A DNA stretch of 61,517 nt from Clostridia bacterium (GCA_017550625.1 JAFZOL010000049.1:1-61517), one strand, 5' to 3'. Counted from the first letter of the stretch, positions 51,709 to 61,495 are shown. Numbers and translations: made by a program. The notes: generated by a model from the sequence alone, not told the origin.

Positions 51709-53960
51709 AAAAAGCCTTTTCGATGCTCCGGGGCGTGAAAACGCATTGGCGCGCGCCCGCCGAGGGGCGCTACATGCCCTACCGCGAGGTGTTCTCGCTC
51801 TCGTTCGGCGGCATCGGCGTGCGCATGATCGTATATTGCGTGTCGCAGATGATATTGGCCGCGAACAACGCGCTGATCGGCAACACGATCGGCGTGCCGC
51901 CCGATACCCTATATCTGTTGTATCTGCTGGGCGTGCTGTCGTCGTTCCCGCTCACGGGCCTTCGGGCGAAGATGATCGACAACACCCGCTCGATGAAGGG
52001 CAAATACCGCCCCTATCTCATCTCGATGGGCATCCCCACCGTCGTGCTCGGCGTCGCCTTCGTGTGGATGCCCTACGACAAAATGGATCTCTTCGGCAAG
52101 AGCGTCACGGTGCTGCTCTTCAACATCGGGTTCCAGTTTTTCTATAACTTCTTCAACGATTCCTACGATTCTCTGATCAACGTCCTCTCGCCGAACTCCA
52201 TCGAGCGCTCGGACGTGCTGTCGATCCGCAGCGTGGTCGAGAACCTCTCGCCCTCGATCATCAACATCGTGTTCCCCCTGCTCGCGAAGGCGGTCACGGG
52301 GGAGGACAAATTGTTCGACCTCAGGATCTACCGGATCCTGTTCCCGCCCATCCTGCTGCTCGGGTTCCTGATCTCTCTTCCCGTCTATTTCGGCACGAAA
52401 GAAAAGCTCGTGCGCGCGCGTTCGCACGTGGCGGGCGTGAGCTTTGCCGACGCCCTCAGGGCCGTGGCGCGCAACAAATACTTCTGGATCATCTCGCTCG
52501 CGGGGTGGCTCGGCTTTCTCGAGGGCGCGTTCAACGAGATCTTACGGTGGATGTATAATTATCAGGGCGCGGCCACGGCGGGGCAGTATTCGCTCATCAC
52601 CGCCATCGCCGGCAACGCGAGCTTCTGGCCGAACCTTGTGGCGCCGTTTCTCATCCGCAGATACGGCAAAAAGAAGATCCTCATCGGCACCAATCTTTTG
52701 AACATCGGCTTCATCGCCCTCATGCTGCCTGCCGTGCGCATGACCGGCACGCCCGGCGCGATCTGGATCCTATTGTTCTTCACGTTCATCAACCAGTTCA
52801 TCTCGTCCCTCGGGCACCTGCTCACGCCGAGCGTGAACGCCGACATCCGCGACTATCAGCAATACGTCAGCGGCGAGCGCATCGACGGCATGTTCGCCGC
52901 GGTGGGGCTCATCGGCGGCCTCATCTCGATGGGCACGGGCTACGTGCTGCCCGCCATTTACAAGCGCGTGGGGCTCAACGCCGCCACCGCCGTGAAGCTC
53001 GGCTACACCGCCGAAAACGTTTACGACGTCCTCTATAACCGCGGCTATTTCGTGAACATCTGCTCGGTGCTCATCCTGGCGTCGGTCGTGGGCGCGGCGC
53101 TGAACGTGATCCCGTATTTCTTCTACGACCTGTCCGAAACCAAACAGCGCGCGATGGTGCGCATTCTGGCGCTGCGCGCCGCCGCCGAGGACCGTGCCGC
53201 CGGCACGCTGACCGAAGAGGCCGCCGAAAAGGCGCAGGCAGACGTGCGCGCGGCAAATGAGGCGGTCGCCGCCGCGGGAGAGACCGATCTCAACGCCCTC
53301 GCCGATGAATACCGCGCGACGAAAGATAAAACGGAGAAAAAAGAACTGTCTTCACGCCTTGCCGAGGCAAAAAAGACCGTCGCGGCGGGCGAGGAGGCAG
53401 CCCTCGTGCTCGAGGAGCTTCATTGGTTCGGTTCCGATACGGGCAAAGCCGCCCTCCGGCGGGCAGCCTCCGTGTGCGAAGCGGGCGTCGGCGGGTGCCT
53501 GACGCTCGACCTCCCGACGAAAAAAGAGGCAGCCGCCCTGCCGAAAACCACCCCCGACGAGCGCGAACGCCGCCGCGAGGCGCTGGTGTTCGCCTCCGAG
53601 CTCGGGGTCGCGCGCAGGACCGCCGCCCGGTATTACCCCGATGGTGTCGAACCCTTCGACGAAGCGTCTCTCACCGCCGCCGTGGAGGAGTGCGACCGCC
53701 TCGAGATCCGCCACGCCGCGCTGCTTGCCGAGATCAAGCGCGCGAACACCGGGGGCGACAAAGAATCCGCCGCTGCGCTCAGGGAGGAGCTAAACCGCGT
53801 GCGCGCCGAAAAGCGCGCCGCCGAACAGGATTTCAAAACCCTGTCCGCCGCCTTCGCCCGCCACCGCCGCGTGTCGGCGCCGTATCTCTCGTCGCGCCGT
53901 CTATTAGACCGCGCCGCGTATTACGAGACCCTGTCCGCCCCGGCCGGGACGGCGGAATAA
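51702..53960 (+). CDS. GPH/MFS sugar transporter with long C-terminal helical extension
   Basis: 752 residues from a GTG at 51702, with AAAGGAGG 7 bases upstream. The first about 490 residues form a 12-helix transporter (SSFPLTGLRAKMIDNTRSMK, GKYRPYLISMG, DIRDYQQYVSGERIDGM). About 260 residues then follow that are charged and helical (AAEDRAAGTLTEEAAEKAQ, KKELSSRLAEAKKTVAAGEE, LREELNRVRAEKRAAEQDF), with a coiled-coil character. Ordinary GPH transporters end near 450-500 residues. The tail should lie in the cytoplasm and may regulate transport or bind the co-encoded GH30 enzyme. Confidence 0.88.
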   Translation: MLKKAFSMLRGVKTHWRAPAEGRYMPYREVFSLSFGGIGVRMIVYCVSQMILAANNALIGNTIGVPPDTLYLLYLLGVLSSFPLTGLRAKMIDNTRSMKGKYRPYLISMGIPTVVLGVAFVWMPYDKMDLFGKSVTVLLFNIGFQFFYNFFNDSYDSLINVLSPNSIERSDVLSIRSVVENLSPSIINIVFPLLAKAVTGEDKLFDLRIYRILFPPILLLGFLISLPVYFGTKEKLVRARSHVAGVSFADALRAVARNKYFWIISLAGWLGFLEGAFNEILRWMYNYQGAATAGQYSLITAIAGNASFWPNLVAPFLIRRYGKKKILIGTNLLNIGFIALMLPAVRMTGTPGAIWILLFFTFINQFISSLGHLLTPSVNADIRDYQQYVSGERIDGMFAAVGLIGGLISMGTGYVLPAIYKRVGLNAATAVKLGYTAENVYDVLYNRGYFVNICSVLILASVVGAALNVIPYFFYDLSETKQRAMVRILALRAAAEDRAAGTLTEEAAEKAQADVRAANEAVAAAGETDLNALADEYRATKDKTEKKELSSRLAEAKKTVAAGEEAALVLEELHWFGSDTGKAALRRAASVCEAGVGGCLTLDLPTKKEAAALPKTTPDERERRREALVFASELGVARRTAARYYPDGVEPFDEASLTAAVEECDRLEIRHAALLAEIKRANTGGDKESAAALREELNRVRAEKRAAEQDFKTLSAAFARHRRVSAPYLSSRRLLDRAAYYETLSAPAGTAE

Positions 53961-53972
53961 CGCGTTCGCGCC

Positions 53973-53994
53973 CGCAAGAAATGCTTGCGTTTTC
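53973..53994 (+). terminator. Possible terminator of the GH30-GPH operon
   Basis: Stem CGCAAG / CTTGCG then TTTT, nested within a larger GCGCCCG / CGGGCGC pairing. It overlaps the -35 region of the next promoter. Confidence 0.5.
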
Positions 53995-54013
53995 GGGCGC
54001 AGTCTGCTATACT
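53985..54013 (+). promoter_or_regulatory. Promoter of the short zinc-ribbon gene
   Basis: TTGCGT, a 17-bp spacer and an extended -10 TGCTATACT, 35 bases before the start. Confidence 0.72.
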
Positions 54014-54047
54014 GAAACAAGAATCTGTGAATCCGGGAGGATGAAAT

Positions 54048-54701
54048 ATGAACTGTGCGTTTTGCGGCAGCAATATCCCCGAAGGCGCCGCCGTGTGCCC
54101 CGCGTGCGGCATGCCCGCGAAGTCGGTGTCCGACCTGAACGCGAATGCGCCCGAAATGCCCGAGGGCCCCGCCGAGGCGCCCGCGCCGTACGCGTCCGCT
54201 CCCGAGGCTCCCGCCCCCGCGCCCGCGGCGGACGACTGGACCCAGAACTGGAAAAAGGGCACCGTGGCGCCTGCCAAAAAGCCCGAAGAGGACCGCAAAA
54301 AGCGCATCCTCGTGATCGCCGCGATCGCCGGCGTGCTGCTGATCGGTGTGATCGCGGCGTTCGTGCTGATCTTCGGCGGCAAAGGTGAAGAAGACCCCGG
54401 CGAGACCGAGCCGTCCGTGCGTGAGGACGCGTCCGTGTCCGAAAACAGCGAATCGACCGAAGCGGAAGAAACGACAGCCGCCGACGCGCCGACGACAGGG
54501 GAGCCGACCATCGAAGAACCTGCTACCGAAGCGACGACCGAAGAACCGACGACCGAAGAGCCGACCGCCGAGACCCCGTCCGGCGAAGACGAAGACGAAT
54601 CCAAGTCGCTGCCGCTCGAGAGCGGGACCAAGGCGCAGATCGAGCCCACCACCGAGGCCGCGATCCGCCCGACCGAAACGACGACGCTGGTGACCGAATA
54701 A
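54048..54701 (+). CDS. Short zinc-ribbon membrane protein with Thr/Glu-rich tail
   Basis: 217 residues with GGGAGGATG upstream. An N-terminal zinc ribbon (CAFCG, CPACG), a Pro/Ala-rich linker, a membrane helix (ILVIAAIAGVLLIGVIAAFV) and an outer tail of about 100 residues rich in Thr, Glu and Pro (TTEEPTTEEPTAE). The architecture matches the two larger zinc-ribbon proteins at 33609 and 46184, but without a folded outer domain. The function is unknown. Confidence 0.85.
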   Translation: MNCAFCGSNIPEGAAVCPACGMPAKSVSDLNANAPEMPEGPAEAPAPYASAPEAPAPAPAADDWTQNWKKGTVAPAKKPEEDRKKRILVIAAIAGVLLIGVIAAFVLIFGGKGEEDPGETEPSVREDASVSENSESTEAEETTAADAPTTGEPTIEEPATEATTEEPTTEEPTAETPSGEDEDESKSLPLESGTKAQIEPTTEAAIRPTETTTLVTE

Positions 54702-54746
54702 AAAAAGCGGCGCCGCCGCACCGCCGATATTTCACATCCAACACTT

Positions 54747-54781
54747 AAAAACCGCTTCGTTTTCGAACGAAGCGGTTTTTT
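54747..54781. terminator. Bidirectional terminator
   Basis: Stem AACCGCTTCGTT / AACGAAGCGGTT with loop TTCG and runs of A and T on either side, between two convergent genes. Confidence 0.93.
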
Positions 54782-55500
54782 CAATGCCTTGTGTCGTCGG
54801 TGAAGCGTTCGCAGAAGCGGGCGGCGAAGGCGGGGTCCTCGCCCGCCGCGTCGAGGTGCCCCAGATCCCCGTATCTGAGCGCCACGAACTGGGCGATCCC
54901 GTCCTCGCGCTCCTCGGTCACGAGGTGCGTCACCGAGGTGGTCAGCGCCCGGAAGTTGTGCCAGAGGATCACCGGCGAGATGCAGAAGAGGTGCGACAGG
55001 ATCACGCTCTCGACGCCGAAGTGGCAGAAGAGCACGATGACGTCGGCGTTCGGGCGCACGGCGCGGTAGAGGCGCCCTTCGCGCACGTAGCCGTGGCCGG
55101 CGAGAAAGGCGTCGAGCTTTTCGGTGACTTCGCGGTAGCAGTCGCCTACGCCGTATTCGGCCATCAGCGGGACTTTATCCCATTTCTCATAATCGTAATA
55201 CGCGTCCACGGTCGTCCAGTAAGAGGGGTAGCGGTCCCACGGGCAGCCGTGGCCGCCCTCGTGGGTCGGCACGCGGCCTTCGAACTCCCTGAGCCAGTCG
55301 AGCGTTTCGGCTTTGCGCCCCGTTTTTTCGAGGGTGTAGGACGCGGTGCGTTTCGCCCTGCCGAGCGGCGAGCAGTAAAACGCCGTGACGTTGAGCTTCG
55401 CAAGGCGTTCTGCCAATAATTTCGCGTCGGCGTCGCCCTTCGGCGTCAGCGAATCGTGCTCGTAATCCGGATCGCCGTGGCGGACAATATATATTTGCAT
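54781..55500 (-). CDS. Histidine phosphatase family protein
   Basis: 239 residues with AAAGGAG upstream. The RHG motif is at residues 7-9 (IYIVRHGDPDYE), the second catalytic histidine in LFCHFGVE, and the arginine in SPLGRAKRTASY. These are the catalytic signature of the phosphoglycerate-mutase-like phosphatases (branch 1). An insertion with WDRYPSYWTTVDAYYDYEKW sits in the middle. The substrate is unknown; cobalamin-pathway or sugar phosphatases are possible relatives. Confidence 0.92.
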   Translation of the reverse strand: MQIYIVRHGDPDYEHDSLTPKGDADAKLLAERLAKLNVTAFYCSPLGRAKRTASYTLEKTGRKAETLDWLREFEGRVPTHEGGHGCPWDRYPSYWTTVDAYYDYEKWDKVPLMAEYGVGDCYREVTEKLDAFLAGHGYVREGRLYRAVRPNADVIVLFCHFGVESVILSHLFCISPVILWHNFRALTTSVTHLVTEEREDGIAQFVALRYGDLGHLDAAGEDPAFAARFCERFTDDTRH

Positions 55501-55528
55501 AGGAACTCCTTTTCAGACGGGGAAGAAG

Positions 55529-55682
55529 GGGCCAGAGGCCAGAGGCCAGGGGCCAGTAAAAATTCAAAATGCAAAATACAAAATACAAAACTTAATGAAA
55601 CCGGGTTCTGGAGATTTCTGTTTTTATGCTTTTATGTGTCTTTTCTCAACCCCTGGCCCCTGGCCTCTGGCCTCTGGCCCCT
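55529..55682. repeat. Composite intergenic element, GCCAGRG arms
   Basis: Four GCCAGRG units (55531-55556), AAAATGC/AAAATAC units (55566-55589), a short spacer with aaaccgggtt, and four or five inverted TGGCCYC units (55651-55682). It lies upstream of the histidine phosphatase and downstream of the GPH transporter, both on minus. Confidence 0.88.
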
Positions 55683-55684
55683 TT

Positions 55685-57187
55685 TTACGCCATCTCCCCG
55701 TCAAACGACTGCTGCTGTTCGCGGCGCTTGAGGATCTCGCGCATCATTTCGCGGTGGCTTTCGCCGGTGATGTTGTAGAACTTGATGGGGATGAGCATCA
55801 AAAGATACCCGACGATCGGCGCGACCGTGGTCATCAAAAACAGCGCCCAGCGGGTTTTGGGGTTCTGCACCATCGACACCTTTTCGTCGGCGTCGTCGTG
55901 CTCGATGTAGTGCGTCAGACCCAATATCCACAGCGCGAGGGCGGACGACATCGTGCCCTCGAGTTTGCCGGTGAAGCTCATGATCGAGAGCATCGTGCCC
56001 TCCACGCGCTTGCCGGAGCGGTATTCCACGTAGTCCACGGTCTCGGCTTCCATCTCTTTCTGCATCAGGTTCTTGAACTCGAGCGGGATGGTCGAGAGCA
56101 TCGTGAACGCCACCACGAGGATGCCGGTGAAGAGGCTCACGGGCTGATCGGCGGGCTTGTTCATCACGCCCGGGAAGGTGGAGAGGGCGAACACGCCGTT
56201 CACGAGCGCGCCCACCACGCAGCACGCCTGATAAAAGCGGCGGGAGTCGGCCTTTTCGCCGAGCTTTTCAACGATCAGGGGCACGATCACGGCGGCGAGC
56301 ACGCTGCCCGGGGCCTTCGCGATATCGAGAAAGCCGTTATATTTCGGGGCGTAGAGCGAGTCGTAGGCGAAATAGAACGACACCTGCTCGGGCACCTTGA
56401 TGAGGATGAACACGAGGTTTCCGAGGAAGAGCATCAGCAGCGGGCGGTTCGATACCAAGAGGCGCAGGCATTCTTTGAGCCCCGGGGTCTCTTCGTGGTG
56501 CTCGAGGCGCTCGCGCGTGTTGCGGAACGTAAAGCGCGTGAGCAGGATCACGAACGCGGCGCTCGCGACGGCGGCGGTGAGATAGGCCTTGTCGAGGTGA
56601 TCTTTGAAGTACGGCAGCCACGCGGCGAAGGCCACGAGCCCGGTCGGGATCGCGCCCAAAATCATGCGCCCGATGGCCGAAACGCCGTACAGCTTCGTGC
56701 GCTCGGTGCCGTTCGGGGTCATCGAAAACGCCAGCGCCCCCATCGGCACGTCGAAGGCGGTGTAGGTCACGTCGAGCCCCACGAAGGCGAACACCGTGAG
56801 CGCGAGCTTCATGCCGTAAGACAGGTTATCGCTGCCGATGAAGAACAGCAAGATGAACAGCGCCACGAAATACGGGGCGAACTTGATATAGGGGCGCATC
56901 TTGCCGTATTTCGTGCGGGTCTTGTCCACGAGCACGCCCATGATGGGGTCGTTGACCGCGTCGAAGATGCCGCAGAACAGGCGGATGCGCGAGGCGTGCA
57001 TCATGTCGATCTTCAGCACGTTCGTGATGAAGTAGTTGACGTATTTCGACGCCGTCATGCTGGTGGTCATGCCCTGCGCGCCGCGCCCGGCGGCGTAGGA
57101 CAGGGCCTCTTTCCAGTTGATGTAGGTCTCTTCGCCCACGTCCTTGGTCACGATCTTGCGGTTCAGAAAGCCTTTCAGAGAAAACAT
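55685..57187 (-). CDS. GPH-family sugar transporter (MFS)
   Basis: 500 residues with GGAGGG upstream. About 12 membrane helices; family motifs GIFDAVNDPIMGVLVDKTRT, KMRPYIKFAPYF and ETVDYVEYRSGKRVEGTM. It is a third, distinct member of this family in the window (compare 36188 and 51702) and has no glycosidase next to it. The substrate is unknown. Confidence 0.92.
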   Translation of the reverse strand: MFSLKGFLNRKIVTKDVGEETYINWKEALSYAAGRGAQGMTTSMTASKYVNYFITNVLKIDMMHASRIRLFCGIFDAVNDPIMGVLVDKTRTKYGKMRPYIKFAPYFVALFILLFFIGSDNLSYGMKLALTVFAFVGLDVTYTAFDVPMGALAFSMTPNGTERTKLYGVSAIGRMILGAIPTGLVAFAAWLPYFKDHLDKAYLTAAVASAAFVILLTRFTFRNTRERLEHHEETPGLKECLRLLVSNRPLLMLFLGNLVFILIKVPEQVSFYFAYDSLYAPKYNGFLDIAKAPGSVLAAVIVPLIVEKLGEKADSRRFYQACCVVGALVNGVFALSTFPGVMNKPADQPVSLFTGILVVAFTMLSTIPLEFKNLMQKEMEAETVDYVEYRSGKRVEGTMLSIMSFTGKLEGTMSSALALWILGLTHYIEHDDADEKVSMVQNPKTRWALFLMTTVAPIVGYLLMLIPIKFYNITGESHREMMREILKRREQQQSFDGEMA

Positions 57188-57216
57188 GGCGGTCCCTCCG
57201 TTCTTTATCTGCGTTC

Positions 57217-57245
57217 ATTATACTATGCCCGGCAAAAAAATGCAA
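57217..57245 (-). promoter_or_regulatory. Promoter of the GPH transporter at 55685
   Basis: TTGCAT, a 17-bp spacer and a perfect TATAAT on the minus strand, 30 bases before the start. Confidence 0.82.
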
Positions 57246-57271
57246 GATTTGAAAAAAATGTCTAAAAACAA

Positions 57272-57300
57272 TGGACAAATGTAAAATATTTTTATATAAT
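57272..57300 (+). promoter_or_regulatory. Promoter of the 1288-aa dockerin gene
   Basis: TGGACA, a 17-bp spacer and a perfect TATAAT, followed by a 67-base leader. The divergent 180-bp gap is A/T-rich compared with the rest of the window. Confidence 0.75.
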
Positions 57301-57367
57301 AAAACTGGAGTTTTATACCCAAAAACGTCGCGCGTTCTCTTTGCGCCGCAGACAGGAGGCAAATACC

Positions 57368-60300
57368 ATGAAGAAAAACACGACTGAAAAACGAACCGGC
57401 ATGCTCTGGCGCGTGCTGTTCGCCGCCGCCCTCACGGCGCTGCTGTTCGCCGTGTGCGCGGTCACCGCGCTCGCGGCCACGGACATCAAGGCGGGGGACA
57501 AATGGCTTTACTCTTTGGATAGGCTCTATGAAAACACGGTCTACGCGCCGATGAACGCCCCCAAACCGTACCTGAAAGACGGACAAATCGAGATCACCGC
57601 CGTGAACCTGTATGTGTATAACGCGAACGGCACCTACGCGTCCTACGCCAGCGGCGCGTACACGCCGACGCTGAAGGACAACGTCTACGGCGTCAAGGTG
57701 GCGGTCGTCGGGCGCCCGGCGGACGGCTATCAGTGGCCGGACGGCGACCCGTCGCAAATCAGGCTGATATGGGATGGCGCGAATTATGTGGGGGGCGGAA
57801 ATGTGATCGCCGTGGGTGAAAAAAGGGGAAACACGCAATATGCGATTTTCCTCTTTGACGCCTGGGTCCGCGGCAACGTCGACACCATCGATCTCAGCGT
57901 CCCCGTTCCCACGGCGGGCAGCGTCCCGGACAATACGCTCACCTTCAACGCCGCCGACGACCACGGGTATTCGGTCCAGTACGTCAGATGGAAGGTCAAC
58001 AACGGCAGCTGGGGCGACGGCCCCGCCGTCTGGCAGGGCGGCGACAAGATCATGGTCTCCGTCAGGCTCACCAGACACGGCGGCTGTACGTTCAAAGACG
58101 ATCTCAAGGTCCGGCTGAACGGAACGCAGCTGGCGGCGGGAACCGAAGGAGACGCTTATTACTACAAGGCTTCCAACTATATCATCCTGTACTATACGTT
58201 CAACCTCGAAGACTCACTTTCGGCCGAGCTGGATCTTACTTCCGGGCCCGTCACGGTTACGAACCCGGACTATCAATTCGGGCTGGCGGAGCGGTATCTC
58301 AATATGCTGCTGACACTCGCGAACAAGCCCGTACCGGCGACTTATGTGGAAGCGACCTACGATCTGGACCTGAACAACGACGGCAAGACTGACCTTACGC
58401 TCGCCTACAAGCCCCGCATCCCGTCCGGCTCCAACATCCGCAAGTCCTCGATCGTGATCACGCCCGAGATCGGCCTTTGGCGGGCCATGGGCAAGACCGC
58501 GCAAAAGACCTTTACGCTGACCATGGATCAGCAGGCGGCGCTCGCCGGGAACAGCAGGGTCTTCTGGCAGAAGCTCAACCTGACCGTTTCGCCCCCGCGC
58601 GTCACCATCGACCCCAACGGCGGCAAATTAAGATCGGGCTACACCTCACCTGTCACGATCGTGACCGATTCCGCCGGCAAGCTCACCTCCGACATGCTCA
58701 GCGCCTATTGCAAGGACGATGAGACGGACTTCGGCATGTACCGCTTCCAGCATTTCGCGATGGGCTTCGCGAAGAACGCCTCGGCGACCTCTCCGACCGC
58801 GACCCGCGTTTCCAGCCTTTGCGGGACCTACGATGAGGATACGACCTGGTACGTCATGTGGAAGAAGCAGGCGTACGGCACGATCGACCCGAACGGCGGC
58901 GCCTTCGCGAACGGGAGCAAAAACGTTGCATCGTTCCCGCTCAACAGGGACAACAAGATCAGCAGCGGGGCGCCGTATTTCGACGACAGCGCGTCGAATT
59001 TCGGCCTGCAGCCCCCGGCGAACCACGTCTTCAAGGGCTTCTGCACCAAAAAGGACGGCACCGGCTCCTACTATTATAAATATAAACTCATCGACTTCGG
59101 CGACGAGGGCAGCACGTGGTATATCATCTGGGATAAGCTCATCACGGTCACCGTGGACCCGAACGGCGGCTATTTCACCGACGGCACGAACACGCCGAGG
59201 AGCGTGACCATCAAGAGCGGCGAACGCCTGACCTACTCAAAGGCGTATACGCTCGGCATCGCCAGCTCCTACCACTATTACCGCGAGGGCCACGTGTTCA
59301 TGGGCGTGTCGTACACGAAGGACGGCGCGGTGGCTTACAACATCAACGTGATGAGCGACCTTTACAGCTCCGACGGCCCGGTCTTTACCGAAGACACCAC
59401 GCTATATTTCAGCTGGGCCGAGGCGGCGACCCTCTATTACGACCTCAACGGCGGCCAATTCCTGGGCGACTTGGGCGTGTATCACAGCGTGAGCCAGGAT
59501 ATTTACGACGCGCCTCCGCCCCGCACCGTGCCCTACGGCGAGAAGATCAACGTGCAGTATTACGATTCGACCCGTTTCGTGCGCGACGGGTATATCCCCT
59601 CCTACTGGGCCACCGACCGCGCGGGCGAGCATAAGCTCTGCGGTGTTGACGAATACGGCGAGCTCATCGTCACGGCCAAAGAGACCACGGTGTATCTGAT
59701 CTGGGAAGAGTCGCCCACGCTCGTTATCAGAGTGCAGCCGACCCGCGTCTATGGCGACGAGAACAACTGGCCCCTGAGATTCGGCGGCGAGGCCATCTTC
59801 TTCTGCAGCGCCGCGGGCAAGGGCGTGACCTATCAGTGGCAGGTCGCCGACTCAGGCCTTATGCCCATTTGGCGCGATATGCCCGGCGAAACGGCAAATA
59901 CCCTCACCGTGACGGCCGAGGCCGCCGACTGGTTCGGGGGCGGGCGCGTCTACCGGTGCGTGGTCAGGGACGAAAACGGCGCGCAGCTCGAATCCGACGC
60001 GACGTATTGCAAGCCGAGCTACTGCTTCTTCGAGGGGCCGTGGAACTATTCCGGCAAGGCGGGCGAGACCGCGGTATTCAAAATCGACGTCAGCGCCTCG
60101 GAGCCGACCTACACCTGGAAGGCCGTCGACGCCTCGGATAACGAGGTCAATATCGAGGCGATCGCGGGCGTGACGGGCGTCCACAGCCCGGAGCTCAAAG
60201 TCCCCATCGCCGCCGCGCTGGACGGCTACGGCTTCTACTGCGTGGTCACGGACCTGAGCCTCGGCGGCAGCCAGATCATATCCGACAAGGGACGCCTCAA

Positions 60301-61234
60301 CGTGTACGGCAACACCATAAACGAGATCGCGATCACCATTTCGCCGGAGCCCGCCTACGGCGCGGTCGTCGGCGACGTCAAGATCACGATGCCCACCGGG
60401 ATCAAGGAGCCGAGCGGCATGGGCGGCAAGGTCTGGTACCTGATCACGGATCCCGAGGCCGCCGCCTGGGGGCGCGACAAGGGCGGGCTTTCGATGCTCC
60501 GCCATTGGGGCGAAGCGTTCGGCGGGTGTTACGTGGATATCCCCGACGAAAGAACGTTCACCGAAGGCGTTTATCTGCTGGGGCTCGCGGTCAATACGGT
60601 CCCGGATCTGGCGATGAACGTAGAAACGCTCAGGATCACCTTGAACGGCAGACTGCTCGAAAAGGAGAAGGACTATCATTGCGAGGGCGGAGCTTACCTC
60701 TATCTGGTCTATAACGTCGTGAAGCCCCACGACCACGTGCTCGTGAAGACGGACGAGGTGCCCGCTACCTGCGGCGCCGACGGCACGAAGGCGTATTACA
60801 CCTGCTCGATCTGCGGCAAAAAGTTCTCCGACGCCGCGGGCAAGCACGAGATCGCCGTGCCCGAAACGATCCCGGCCACCGGCAAGCACACGTGGGATAA
60901 GGGCGAGATCACCGTCAAGCCCACCGCCACCGACGCGGGCGTGAAGACCTTCACCTGCCTCGTTTGCGGCGCGACGAAAACCGAGCCCGTGCCGCCCGGC
61001 ACCGGCGAGGACGAGCTTTTGCTCGGCGACGTGGATAACGACGGCAAGGTCACCGCGTCCGACGCCCGTCTGGCGCTCAGAGGCGCGGTGGGGCTCGAAT
61101 CCTACGCTCCCGACTCGCGCTCGTTCAAGGCCGCCGACGTGAACCTCGACAACCAGCTCACCGCCGCCGACGCGCGACTCATCCTTCGCAAGGCCGTCGG
61201 CTTCACCGACAAGGAATTCGGCGTGAAATACTGA
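57368..61234 (+). CDS. Large secreted multidomain dockerin protein (1288 aa)
   Basis: The ATG at 57368 has AGGAGG 8 bases upstream. A signal peptide ends VTALAA. Residues about 30-400 are beta-rich and unassigned. Residues about 410-780 hold four repeats of the InlB B-like type marked by IDPNGGKLRSG, IDPNGGAFANG, VDPNGGYFTDG and YDLNGGQFLGD, often followed by WYVMWKK/WYIIWDK. Ig-like domains follow (GVTYQWQVADSG, YTWKAVDASDNE). Next come two CxxC repeats like those of the gene at 1-1614 (ATCGADGTKAYYTCSICG), and finally a dockerin (DVDNDGKVTASDARLALR, DVNLDNQLTAADARLILR). It is probably a surface or assembly protein. Confidence 0.92.
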   Translation: MKKNTTEKRTGMLWRVLFAAALTALLFAVCAVTALAATDIKAGDKWLYSLDRLYENTVYAPMNAPKPYLKDGQIEITAVNLYVYNANGTYASYASGAYTPTLKDNVYGVKVAVVGRPADGYQWPDGDPSQIRLIWDGANYVGGGNVIAVGEKRGNTQYAIFLFDAWVRGNVDTIDLSVPVPTAGSVPDNTLTFNAADDHGYSVQYVRWKVNNGSWGDGPAVWQGGDKIMVSVRLTRHGGCTFKDDLKVRLNGTQLAAGTEGDAYYYKASNYIILYYTFNLEDSLSAELDLTSGPVTVTNPDYQFGLAERYLNMLLTLANKPVPATYVEATYDLDLNNDGKTDLTLAYKPRIPSGSNIRKSSIVITPEIGLWRAMGKTAQKTFTLTMDQQAALAGNSRVFWQKLNLTVSPPRVTIDPNGGKLRSGYTSPVTIVTDSAGKLTSDMLSAYCKDDETDFGMYRFQHFAMGFAKNASATSPTATRVSSLCGTYDEDTTWYVMWKKQAYGTIDPNGGAFANGSKNVASFPLNRDNKISSGAPYFDDSASNFGLQPPANHVFKGFCTKKDGTGSYYYKYKLIDFGDEGSTWYIIWDKLITVTVDPNGGYFTDGTNTPRSVTIKSGERLTYSKAYTLGIASSYHYYREGHVFMGVSYTKDGAVAYNINVMSDLYSSDGPVFTEDTTLYFSWAEAATLYYDLNGGQFLGDLGVYHSVSQDIYDAPPPRTVPYGEKINVQYYDSTRFVRDGYIPSYWATDRAGEHKLCGVDEYGELIVTAKETTVYLIWEESPTLVIRVQPTRVYGDENNWPLRFGGEAIFFCSAAGKGVTYQWQVADSGLMPIWRDMPGETANTLTVTAEAADWFGGGRVYRCVVRDENGAQLESDATYCKPSYCFFEGPWNYSGKAGETAVFKIDVSASEPTYTWKAVDASDNEVNIEAIAGVTGVHSPELKVPIAAALDGYGFYCVVTDLSLGGSQIISDKGRLNVYGNTINEIAITISPEPAYGAVVGDVKITMPTGIKEPSGMGGKVWYLITDPEAAAWGRDKGGLSMLRHWGEAFGGCYVDIPDERTFTEGVYLLGLAVNTVPDLAMNVETLRITLNGRLLEKEKDYHCEGGAYLYLVYNVVKPHDHVLVKTDEVPATCGADGTKAYYTCSICGKKFSDAAGKHEIAVPETIPATGKHTWDKGEITVKPTATDAGVKTFTCLVCGATKTEPVPPGTGEDELLLGDVDNDGKVTASDARLALRGAVGLESYAPDSRSFKAADVNLDNQLTAADARLILRKAVGFTDKEFGVKY

Positions 61235-61341
61235 GATACCCGCCGGTAACGGCATAAGACAAAAGACCCGCCCTTCGAAGGGCGGTGCAGATAAGGGATA
61301 ATATAGCCGCAGCGGCGCACTTGTTTGTGAAATACCGCGTT

Positions 61342-61380
61342 GCAGGGGACGGATAACCGTCAGGTTTATCCGTCCCCTGC
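61342..61380. repeat. Perfect 15-bp inverted repeat
   Basis: Arms GCAGGGGACGGATAA and its exact complement with a 9-base loop, downstream of the dockerin gene. It lacks a T run, so a terminator role is uncertain. A GC hairpin (ccgcccttcgaagggcgg) lies at 61268-61285. The remaining sequence to 61517 shows no gene. Confidence 0.7.
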
Positions 61381-61462
61381 GCCTTGTCTTTCGCAAAAAT
61401 TGCATCCTCTGCGGTGCGAAGCAGTTTTGTCGCCAGCTATTTATCGTCCGAACAATCTGAAC

Positions 61463-61495
61463 GGCAGGGGATAATCCTGGCGGATATCCCCTGCC
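61463..61495. repeat. Perfect 11-bp inverted repeat
   Basis: Arms GGCAGGGGATA and its exact complement with an 11-base loop. It shares the GCAGGGGA core with the repeat at 61342 and may belong to the same palindromic family. Confidence 0.65.
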
